Shown: positions 27,220-34,547 of the stretch, one piece after another
How the letters are laid out: every line of letters starts with the position of its first letter
Position numbering within the stretch: the stretch's first letter is position 1
The notes under the pieces: model-generated
Database searches by the model: none
Seen by the model: the letters and a program-made list of their open reading frames with translations, nothing else
Told to the model about the DNA's origin: nothing
Assembly: GCA_016938055.1 (NCBI GenBank)
Contig: JAFGVJ010000348.1
Location: 1-34,547, forward strand
DNA: 34,547 bases
Direction: 5' to 3'
Source: Prolixibacteraceae bacterium
Lineage (GTDB): Bacteria > Bacteroidota > Bacteroidia > Bacteroidales > Prolixibacteraceae
Position numbers and translations under genes: made by a program

Positions 27220-28251
27220 ATGAAAGCAATTGTTAAGGCCAAACCCGAACGTGGTCTATGGATGGAAGAGGTTCCCATACCACAGGTAGGGGCCAACGAA
27301 GTACTCCTGAAAATCAGGAAATCGGCCATTTGTGGTACCGATTTGCACATTTATAAATGGGACGACTGGGCACAAAAGACCATCAAAACTCCTTTGATCA
27401 TCGGCCATGAATATGTGGGCGAAATAGTGGAGCTGGGTTCCGAAGTCAACCAGTACAAGGTAGGCGACCGGGTGACTGCCGAGGGGCACATTGCCTGTGG
27501 GCACTGCCGTAACTGCCGGCGCGGACGCATGCACATTTGCGACCATACCGTTGGGATTGGGGTGCAACGGAACGGTGGTTTTGCCGAATATGTCAACGTT
27601 CCGGTGAGCAATGTCATCAAGGTGGATGCCCGTATCCCCGATGAAATTGTATCCATCATGGACCCCTTGGGGAATGCCTGCCATACTGCACTATCGTTCC
27701 CTTTGTTGGGTGAAGATGTGATGATTTCCGGCATTGGAGGACCCATTGGTTCCATGGCTACGGCCATCTGCAAATTTTCGGGCGCCCGTAACGTGTTGGG
27801 TACCGACCTGAGTCCCTACCGCAGGGAGCTGGCCCGTAAAATGGGCGCCGACCAGGTGATAGACCCCCGGAGCGATTCTTTCGAAGATGCCATGAAGAAA
27901 ATGGGCATGGTGGCCGGTTTCGACATTGGCCTTGAATGTTCAGGATCGGCAGTTGCCTTCAACCAACTCATCAATTACATGTACAACGGCGGCAAAGTAT
28001 CCCTGCTGGGAATTTTGCCCCCCAACACCACAGTCGACTGGAACAAGGTCATTTTCAAAGGACTTACCCTTAAGGGGATTTATGGCCGCGAAATGTTCGA
28101 AACCTGGTACCAGATGGAAATGATGCTCACCCGAGGTCTCGACATTACACCCATCATCACCCACCGCCTGAAGGCCGATGATTTCCAACAGGCTTTCGAT
28201 ATTATGGAGGAAGGCAACTGCGGAAAGATCATCCTCGACTGGGAAAAATAA
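27220..28251 (+). CDS. tdh: L-threonine 3-dehydrogenase (zinc MDR family)
   Basis: MKAIVKAKPERGLWMEEVPIPQVGANEVLLKIRKSAICGTDLHIYKWDDWAQKTIKTPLIIGHEYVGEIV; GHIACGHCRNCRRGRMHIC (structural Zn); IYGREMFETWYQMEMML. Confidence 0.93.
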   Translation: MKAIVKAKPERGLWMEEVPIPQVGANEVLLKIRKSAICGTDLHIYKWDDWAQKTIKTPLIIGHEYVGEIVELGSEVNQYKVGDRVTAEGHIACGHCRNCRRGRMHICDHTVGIGVQRNGGFAEYVNVPVSNVIKVDARIPDEIVSIMDPLGNACHTALSFPLLGEDVMISGIGGPIGSMATAICKFSGARNVLGTDLSPYRRELARKMGADQVIDPRSDSFEDAMKKMGMVAGFDIGLECSGSAVAFNQLINYMYNGGKVSLLGILPPNTTVDWNKVIFKGLTLKGIYGREMFETWYQMEMMLTRGLDITPIITHRLKADDFQQAFDIMEEGNCGKIILDWEK

Positions 28252-28314
28252 GCATTCGCATCAGAAAGTGCTGTGCCATTTTTATGCAGCACCCATCATC
28301 CAAATACACGACTG

Positions 28315-28343
28315 AAAACCCGGGGACAACACCCGGGTTTTTT
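28315..28343 (+). terminator. Rho-independent terminator after tdh
   Basis: AAAACCCGGG (28315-28324) / CCCGGGTTTT (28332-28341) followed by a T-run; 7-nt loop. Confidence 0.85.
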
Positions 28344-29205
28344 ATGGTAAGCGCTGGTATCGCAGCTGGCAATGCCTTTTGTTCAGCACTTCCACTTTCT
28401 CGGGGCTGTAATTGATGATCATGCCTTTATGCCTACGATTGTATACAATGATTTCATTTTGGTTATAGCGGATGGAATACAGGGGCTTACGCAAGCGATT
28501 TTTCCGCCAGTGGTAAATCTCCAGGGCATCGCCAGCGGAATTGGTGGTAACAATGAAGGTTTTGTGAAGATGTACCTGATCACCCGCCTGATGAAAACGG
28601 TAACCCCGTTTGGGATTTTTTGAAGTGGAATAAAAGTCGGGCTCATGACGGTAGATTCGGTCGTCCCAACTCCAACGGTTTTTCTTCATGAGTCCTTCTT
28701 CATTCTCAATCAATTGGAACTGCGGCCTTTTTTTGTAATAGACTTCCACTATTCCATCGTGCATTTCCATGTTAAAGCGCTCACGGGTTCGTGATTTTTC
28801 ACGGTAGCTGTAAGAGAAAACACCCTCTTCCATCTGATAAAAAACATCGTCGGTACGCCGGTGGGGCCAGTCAGATTTTTTCAGCTTAAAATCAGAGCCG
28901 GGAGCCAGGTTCATCAAATGATCGACCCTGATGGACAGGTTGAAGTTCAGGTCCATGAAGAGAAAATCGCCGATGTTAAAACCAATCAGCCGGTTATCTT
29001 CTTCTATTTCTTCTTTGGTGGAATCGTTCACGGCCACTTCCCGGGTTTGTCGTACCAGGTCGATTCTTAAGCCGTAAAGGTCGTAGGCCGGTTTCAAACT
29101 CAGGTTCACCGTTTGTGCATCAAAGTGCGCTACATTGATTTTTCGATTCATTTGTGCCTGCAATGCAAAAGGGAGCAGCAGCAGCAGGATGGTGATGGTT
29201 TTCAT
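28342..29205 (-). CDS. Secreted protein of unknown function
   Basis: 287-aa ORF with signal peptide MKTITILLLLLPFALQAQ; no family recognised. Convergent to tdh. Confidence 0.7.
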   Translation of the reverse strand: MKTITILLLLLPFALQAQMNRKINVAHFDAQTVNLSLKPAYDLYGLRIDLVRQTREVAVNDSTKEEIEEDNRLIGFNIGDFLFMDLNFNLSIRVDHLMNLAPGSDFKLKKSDWPHRRTDDVFYQMEEGVFSYSYREKSRTRERFNMEMHDGIVEVYYKKRPQFQLIENEEGLMKKNRWSWDDRIYRHEPDFYSTSKNPKRGYRFHQAGDQVHLHKTFIVTTNSAGDALEIYHWRKNRLRKPLYSIRYNQNEIIVYNRRHKGMIINYSPEKVEVLNKRHCQLRYQRLP

Positions 29206-29304
29206 GGTTCTTTTTCATTCTGTTTAACAACAATTATTCCACTTTGCAAAACTGCACGGGCTTCGATTCAATTTTTTTAACCTGATCGTTTCAATTGAAT
29301 TCGC

Positions 29305-29312
29305 TAACTTTG
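29305..29312 (+). promoter_or_regulatory. Candidate -7 box for rbfA operon
   Basis: TAACTTTG (TAnnTTTG) 23 bp upstream of the rbfA ATG. Confidence 0.4.
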
Positions 29313-29335
29313 CCTTGATTTCTAAAAAAAGTACG

Positions 29336-29674
29336 ATGTATACCATTCGTCAAAATAAAGTATCGCGCCTGATTCAGAAAGAACTGGCTGAATTTTTCCA
29401 GCACGAAAGCCGTGAGTTGTTTGGAGGGAAGCTGATTTCTGTAACAGTTGTTCGGGTATCGAAAGACCTTTCGGTGGCAAAAGTTTACCTGAGTGTTTTC
29501 CCTTCGGAGGGCTCACAAACAATCCTCTCCCTGGTGAAACAAATTTCGGGGCAAATCAGGGGAACACTGGGTCACAAGGTAGGCAAACAGTTACGAATTG
29601 TGCCCCAGCTCGATTTCTTCATCGACGACAGCCTTGATTACATCGAAAACATTGAACGCGTTTTACACGATTAA
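29336..29674 (+). CDS. rbfA: 30S ribosome-binding factor A
   Basis: TIRQNKVSRLIQKELAEFFQHE...LISVTVVRVSKDLSVAKVYLSVFP...IRGTLGHKVGKQLRIVPQLDFFIDDSLDYIENIERVL. Confidence 0.95.
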   Translation: MYTIRQNKVSRLIQKELAEFFQHESRELFGGKLISVTVVRVSKDLSVAKVYLSVFPSEGSQTILSLVKQISGQIRGTLGHKVGKQLRIVPQLDFFIDDSLDYIENIERVLHD

Positions 29675-29682
29675 GCCGCCTT

Positions 29683-30495
29683 ATGCAATACGATCCGATT
29701 AAAAGAAGTTTGGGAAGTGTTTTTAACAAATCGACCGGGTTACGAAAAATGTTTTACCGCCTGCTCGATGGCTTGCTCTTACGCTCGTGGCATGTACGCC
29801 GTGAACTGCGAAAATGGAAAGCCCCCGAAAACCCGGTCATCCTCGATGCCGGTTCAGGTTTTGGACAGTATACCTACCGCATGTCGCAATATTTTCCTTC
29901 AGCATTGATCAAAGCCGTTGATGTGAAGGAAGAACAAATCCTCGATTGCAACCAGTTCTTCTTAAAACTGAAACTGAACTCACGGGTAATTTTTGAAAAG
30001 GCCGATCTGACCACCTTTACAGAACCCGGGCAATATGACCTGATTCTTTCGGTAGATGTGATGGAACACATCGAAGAAGATGTAAAAGTGTTCCACAATT
30101 TCTACGAATCGATGGCCGACAATGGATTGCTGATCATTTCAACCCCCTCCGATCAGGGTGGTTCCGATACCCACGAACACGGGCACGATGAAGTGACCGG
30201 CTTTATCGATGAGCACGTACGCGATGGCTACAACATGGAAGAAATCAAAGAAAAGCTGCGCAATGTGGGTTTTTCAAAAGTGCATGCCCGCTACCAATAT
30301 GGAAAGCCCGGGCATTTGTCGTGGCTTTTATCGATGAAATACCCGATTCTGTTGCTGGGTGTCAGCAAAATCTTTTTTGTGATTTTGCCTTTCTATTACT
30401 TGCTGGTCTTCCCGGTTTCAGCCCTGCTCAACTGGTTCGATGTGAAAATTGAACATGCCAAAGGAACCGGATTAATTGTAACAGCTTACAAATAG
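29683..30495 (+). CDS. Class I SAM-dependent methyltransferase
   Basis: PVILDAGSGFGQYTYRMSQYFPSALIKAVDVKEEQI...YDLILSVDVMEHIEEDVKVFHNFYESMADNGLLIISTPS. Confidence 0.92.
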   Translation: MQYDPIKRSLGSVFNKSTGLRKMFYRLLDGLLLRSWHVRRELRKWKAPENPVILDAGSGFGQYTYRMSQYFPSALIKAVDVKEEQILDCNQFFLKLKLNSRVIFEKADLTTFTEPGQYDLILSVDVMEHIEEDVKVFHNFYESMADNGLLIISTPSDQGGSDTHEHGHDEVTGFIDEHVRDGYNMEEIKEKLRNVGFSKVHARYQYGKPGHLSWLLSMKYPILLLGVSKIFFVILPFYYLLVFPVSALLNWFDVKIEHAKGTGLIVTAYK

Positions 30496-31713
30496 TTGAA
30501 CTTCTCGCTCTATATTGCCCGGCGCTACCTCCTGTCGAAGAAATCGAAAAATGTGGTCAACATCATTTCGGGCATTGCCTTGCTGGGGGTGACTGTGGGA
30601 ACCACTGCCTTGGTGGTGGTGCTCTCCATTTTCAATGGATTTGACGTGCTCATCAAATCCTTTTTCAGCGTTTTCGATGCCGAAATCAGAATTACCGTGG
30701 CCGAAGGCAAACAATTCAACCCCAACGATTCGGTATTTGCCAAGCTCAGGAACGATCCCTCTCTCGCTTACTTCTGTGAAGTGGCCGAGGAAATTGCCCA
30801 CTTCAGGTTTGAAGAACGGCAAACCATAGCCCGCATCAAGGGAGTGAGCGACGAATACCTCGACATGACCGGCCTTGAAGATTATTTGTACGACGGAAAA
30901 CTTTTGCTCAACGATGGAAATTTCGATTATACCATATTGGGCCGCGGCCTGGCTTACAACCTGGGTGCTGCCACCAATTTTGTAAGCCCGGTGTACATTT
31001 CAGTCCCCCGGAAAGGCAAAAGCAGTTCCATGCTGATCAACCCTTTCAAACAAAAACATGTGTTTGTTTCGGGTATTTATTCGGTTGGTCAGCAAGAAGT
31101 GGATGCAGAATATGCCCTGATTCCTCTGGATCTAGCCCGTGACCTGCTGGGGATGGGCGAATCTGTAACTGCCATTGAGCTGGGTTTTGTTGAAGGCAAC
31201 GATCTCAAAAAAATTCATAAACGGCTACAAAAAGAGCTGGGCAGTACCTACAAAGTAGAAAACCGTTACCAGCAACACGAATCGTATTATCGGGTGGCCG
31301 AAAGCGAACGGTTCTTCATTTACCTCACCCTTTCGTTCATCCTTGTGATTGCCTCCTTTAACCTGGCCAGTTCCATTGCGATGCTCCTGCTCGACAAACG
31401 CAAGGATATCCGCATTTTATCGGGACTGGGGCTAACCCGGAAACGCATCGGACAGATTTTTATGTACGAAGGTTGGTTGGTCTCCCTGCTGGGACTGGCC
31501 ATCGGGATGGTGCTGGGCCTGCTCATTTGCTGGGGCCAGATTTATTTCGGCTGGTTGAAATTTCCCGGATCATTTGCCATCGAAAATTATCCGGTGGAAA
31601 TTCGCTGGCCCAACCTGGTGCTCATTGCACTCACGGTGTTAAGCATTGGTGGCCTTGCCTCGTGGCTGCCGCTCAAACTGATGCCCGCCCGATTCTTTCA
31701 GGCCGATGAATAA
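30496..31713 (+). CDS. LolC/E-type (MacB/FtsX) ABC transporter permease
   Basis: NFSLYIARRYLLSKKSKNVVNIISGIALLGVTVGTTALVVVLSIFNGFDVLI...LDKRKDIRILSGLGLTRKRIGQIFMYEGWLVSLLGLAIGMVLG. TTG start directly abutting the preceding stop. Confidence 0.92.
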   Translation: MNFSLYIARRYLLSKKSKNVVNIISGIALLGVTVGTTALVVVLSIFNGFDVLIKSFFSVFDAEIRITVAEGKQFNPNDSVFAKLRNDPSLAYFCEVAEEIAHFRFEERQTIARIKGVSDEYLDMTGLEDYLYDGKLLLNDGNFDYTILGRGLAYNLGAATNFVSPVYISVPRKGKSSSMLINPFKQKHVFVSGIYSVGQQEVDAEYALIPLDLARDLLGMGESVTAIELGFVEGNDLKKIHKRLQKELGSTYKVENRYQQHESYYRVAESERFFIYLTLSFILVIASFNLASSIAMLLLDKRKDIRILSGLGLTRKRIGQIFMYEGWLVSLLGLAIGMVLGLLICWGQIYFGWLKFPGSFAIENYPVEIRWPNLVLIALTVLSIGGLASWLPLKLMPARFFQADE

Positions 31714-31791
31714 ATCATAAAGTCAATGGTCAATAGCACTTTACTCCGCCCTACGAAGTAAAAAGTATAGCTAACACATTCACTATCTGAG

Positions 31792-31837
31792 TGTCATCCC
31801 GACGTAAGGAGGGATCCCTCCTTACGTCGGGATGACA
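31792..31837. repeat. 46-bp perfect palindrome, REP/MITE-like intergenic element
   Basis: TGTCATCCCGACGTAAGGAGGGA|TCCCTCCTTACGTCGGGATGACA; two 23-nt arms, no loop. Confidence 0.85.
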
Positions 31838-31943
31838 GCTATAATGTTGTTGTTAGTTAAGAGTCATTAAGAAGAAATTACACACAATTTTTTTCAGTTC
31901 AATCTATTTTCAATCAATACAATCTGTTCAATCAGTTTATTCT

Positions 31944-31951
31944 TATTTTTG
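31944..31951 (+). promoter_or_regulatory. Candidate -7 box for ABC-F gene
   Basis: TATTTTTG (TAnnTTTG) 23 bp upstream of the ATG at 31975. Confidence 0.4.
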
Positions 31952-31974
31952 CGCCTTCATTTTAAAGTTGAAAG

Positions 31975-33618
31975 ATGATTTCGGTTGATGGATTGACAGT
32001 TGAGTTTGGTGCGACCACCTTGTTTCAGGACATTTCGTTTGTGATTAACGAAACCGACCGCATTGCCCTCATGGGTAAAAACGGTGCCGGTAAATCCACC
32101 TTGCTGAAAATCATCGCAGGCGTGAAAACAGCTAACCGCGGAAGGGTTTCGGCACCTGCCGATGCAGTCATTGCCTACCTGCCCCAGCACCTCATGACTG
32201 AAGACCAGCGCACCGTATTTGAAGAAGCTTCGCAGGCTTTTGCGTCCATTTTCGATATGCGTGACCAAATTGAAGCGCTCAACAACGAAATGGTAGCCCG
32301 CACCGATTATGAATCGGAAAGCTACTTCCAACTGATTGAACAGGTTTCGGCGCTGAGTGAAAAATACTACGCCATTGAAGAAATCAACTATGAAGCCGAA
32401 GTAGAGAAAATACTGCTGGGTCTGGGTTTCCTCCGCGATGATTTTCACCGCCCCACCAGCGAGTTTAGCGGTGGCTGGCGAATGCGCATTGAACTGGCCA
32501 AAATTCTGTTGAAAAAACCCGACCTGATCCTGCTTGATGAACCCACCAACCACATGGACATAGAATCCATACAATGGCTCGAGGAATTCCTGATCAACTC
32601 GGCAAAGGCAGTAATGCTCATTTCACACGACCGCGCTTTTGTTGACCGGGTCACCAACCGTACCATTGAAGTGACCATGGGCCGCATTTACGATTACCGG
32701 GTGAATTTTACGCAGTACCAGCTGCTGCGGGCCGACAGAAGGCTGCACCAGTTGAAAGCCTACAACGAGCAACAAAAAATGATTGCCGAGAACAAAGATT
32801 TCATCGAGCGCTTCAAAGGCACTTATTCCAAAACCAACCAGGTACAATCGCGGGTGCGCATGCTCGAAAAGCTGGAGCTTGTGCAGGTGGACGAGGAAGA
32901 TACCTCTTCACTAAACCTGAAGTTTCCGCCATCGCCTCGTTCGGGTTCCTATCCGGTGATGATGGGTGAGCTGTCGAAACGTTACGACGAACACCTGGTG
33001 TTTGAAAATGTAGCCATGACCATTGAGCGCGGCGATAAGGTGGCTTTTGTTGGCCGGAATGGTGAGGGGAAATCAACCTTGGTGAAAGCCATCATGGGCG
33101 AGATCCCTTTTGAAGGCAACCTTCAGTTGGGACACAATGTACAAATTGGCTATTTTGCCCAAAACGCCGCTTCGATGTTGGACGAGGAACTGTCGGTTTT
33201 CCAAACCATCGACGATGTAGCCGAAGGGGACATCCGAACAAAAATCAAGGACATACTGGGAGCCTTTATGTTTGGTGGCGATGATTGGAACAAGAAAGTC
33301 AAAGTGCTTTCTGGGGGTGAACGAACCCGCCTGGCCATGATCAAACTGTTGCTGGAACCGGTGAACCTGCTCATTTTGGATGAGCCCACCAACCATTTGG
33401 ATATGAAAACCAAGGACATTTTGAAAAGTGCCCTGAAGGACTTCGACGGTACACTGATTGTGGTCTCACACGACCGTGATTTTCTGGATGGCCTGGTTAC
33501 CAAAGTGTATGAATTTGGCCAGCAGAAAGTGAAGGAACACCTGGGTGATATTTACAGTTTCCTGAACAAGAAAAAAATGGACAACCTCCGCGAAATTGAA
33601 CGGAAAATAAAGGCTTAG
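31975..33618 (+). CDS. ABC-F family ATP-binding protein
   Basis: Two NBDs: [14 protein letters not shown]...[15 protein letters not shown]...[10 protein letters not shown] and [14 protein letters not shown]...[15 protein letters not shown]...[10 protein letters not shown]; no TM segments. Confidence 0.96.
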   Translation: MISVDGLTVEFGATTLFQDISFVINETDRIALMGKNGAGKSTLLKIIAGVKTANRGRVSAPADAVIAYLPQHLMTEDQRTVFEEASQAFASIFDMRDQIEALNNEMVARTDYESESYFQLIEQVSALSEKYYAIEEINYEAEVEKILLGLGFLRDDFHRPTSEFSGGWRMRIELAKILLKKPDLILLDEPTNHMDIESIQWLEEFLINSAKAVMLISHDRAFVDRVTNRTIEVTMGRIYDYRVNFTQYQLLRADRRLHQLKAYNEQQKMIAENKDFIERFKGTYSKTNQVQSRVRMLEKLELVQVDEEDTSSLNLKFPPSPRSGSYPVMMGELSKRYDEHLVFENVAMTIERGDKVAFVGRNGEGKSTLVKAIMGEIPFEGNLQLGHNVQIGYFAQNAASMLDEELSVFQTIDDVAEGDIRTKIKDILGAFMFGGDDWNKKVKVLSGGERTRLAMIKLLLEPVNLLILDEPTNHLDMKTKDILKSALKDFDGTLIVVSHDRDFLDGLVTKVYEFGQQKVKEHLGDIYSFLNKKKMDNLREIERKIKA

Positions 33619-34547
33619 GAGGCCATGTGTTTCTTCTTCTTTTTCCAGATCTTGATTACTTTCCCTCTATTTTCGGCCTTTTTCTTTTTGGGGTGCTGTT
33701 GAATGGCATCATGCCCTTCGAACTTAAAATAAGCTACCAACTGTGTGAGCTGCTTCATTTGTTCCTCCAGCTCTTCGGTTCCTGCAGCAAGTTCTTCGGC
33801 AGCAACAGCATTTTCCTGGCTCATTTCATGCAGCTTTTTGATGATGTGGTCAACATGCAGAATATTTTCGTGTTGCTCCTGGCTCGATTGCGCTACGTCT
33901 GCAATGAAATCGGTATTGTTTTCAATGAGGGGGATGATTTTCTGAACCATGGCGCTCACTTGCTGCGATTGGTTGAAATTGGCTTCGGTTAAGGATACAA
34001 TTTCATCAGCCGCATCGCGGGTTACTTCAGCCAGCCTTCGCACTTCTTCGGCAATTACCTGGAATCCGTCGCCTGCTTTACCGGCCCGTGCAGCCTCCAC
34101 GGCAGCATTTAAGGCCAGAATTTTGGTTTGCATGGTAATGTAGTTGATGGTGGCTACTTTATCGGCAATGGATCTGCTCACCTGGAGCGAGGATGCTGTT
34201 TCTGATTTAATTTTATTCATCTCATCTTTTACTTCGTGCGACAACATCCTGGTTTCGTTGGCATTGTTCGCATTCTGCCGGGTTTTTTCGGCAATGACGG
34301 TCAGACGCTGAGCGATGTCCTCGACATAAGCAGCCTGTTCGCTTGATCCTTTCGAGATGATGTTGGTGGTCATTGAAAATTGCTGTGTAGCCAGGGCAAC
34401 TTGACGGGAGTTACTGAAAATTCCTGAAATGATCTCCTTCAGATTTTCGGCCATCACCAAAATATATTTCATCAGCCCCTTGTTGGCCTGGTGGTTTGCC
34501 TGGCCAAAGCGCAGATCACCTTTGGAGATGTTCAGCGCAATGCGGGC
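33615..34547 (-). CDS. Methyl-accepting chemotaxis protein, partial (N-terminus beyond window end)
   Basis: Signalling domain [41 protein letters not shown]. Frame stays open upstream of the track's ATG at 34472 to the window edge ([30 protein letters not shown]...), HAMP-like. Confidence 0.93.
   Translation of the reverse strand, partial: ARIALNISKGDLRFGQANHQANKGLMKYILVMAENLKEIISGIFSNSRQVALATQQFSMTTNIISKGSSEQAAYVEDIAQRLTVIAEKTRQNANNANETRMLSHEVKDEMNKIKSETASSLQVSRSIADKVATINYITMQTKILALNAAVEAARAGKAGDGFQVIAEEVRRLAEVTRDAADEIVSLTEANFNQSQQVSAMVQKIIPLIENNTDFIADVAQSSQEQHENILHVDHIIKKLHEMSQENAVAAEELAAGTEELEEQMKQLTQLVAYFKFEGHDAIQQHPKKKKAENRGKVIKIWKKKKKHMAS

Noticed and set aside
31957-32574. 205-aa minus-strand ORF
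   Set aside because: Antisense to the ABC-F N-terminal ATPase domain; shadow ORF.
1-34547. CRISPR array, tRNA/rRNA, transposase, prophage or defence-system genes
   Set aside because: None recognised by reading both strands; a tRNAscan-SE, Infernal and DefenseFinder run would be needed to exclude small or divergent elements.

Overview
This window is a gene-dense chromosomal segment from a Bacteroidota-type genome, probably Bacteroidales/Marinilabiliales-like. The basis is gene content, a TonB receptor with a carboxypeptidase-D-like N-terminus, TAnnTTTG -7 boxes and the absence of obvious Shine-Dalgarno sites. I call about 29 CDSs, two of them cut by the window edges. Most are core or housekeeping genes: PhoH-like ATPase, purC, FKBP PPIase, SPOR protein, TonB receptor, dGTPase, DUF58, EEP nuclease/phosphatase, a very large NtrY-like histidine kinase, rlmH, YihY/BrkB, O-methyltransferase, M16 peptidase, HAD phosphatase, DUF1761, class-V aminotransferase, ung, AlkD-like protein, threonine dehydrogenase, rbfA, LolC/E-type permease, ABC-F and MCP. 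I saw no rRNA, tRNA, CRISPR array, transposase, phage or recognisable defence island. The most interesting observations are: (1) a secreted GH32-fold protein at 24997-26385 that appears to have lost all three catalytic acidic motifs (a candidate pseudoenzyme), lying between two base-excision-repair genes; (2) a DUF2271-like lipoprotein with a DAISGAT motif resembling an ApbE flavinylation site, paired with a TonB receptor; (3) a 46-bp perfect zero-loop palindrome at 31792-31837 resembling REP/MITE-type repeats; (4) a 1225-aa orphan sensor kinase; (5) several structured bidirectional-terminator-like intergenic elements. No obviously new multi-gene system is evident. The pseudo-GH32 and the DUF2271/TonB pair are the best leads.
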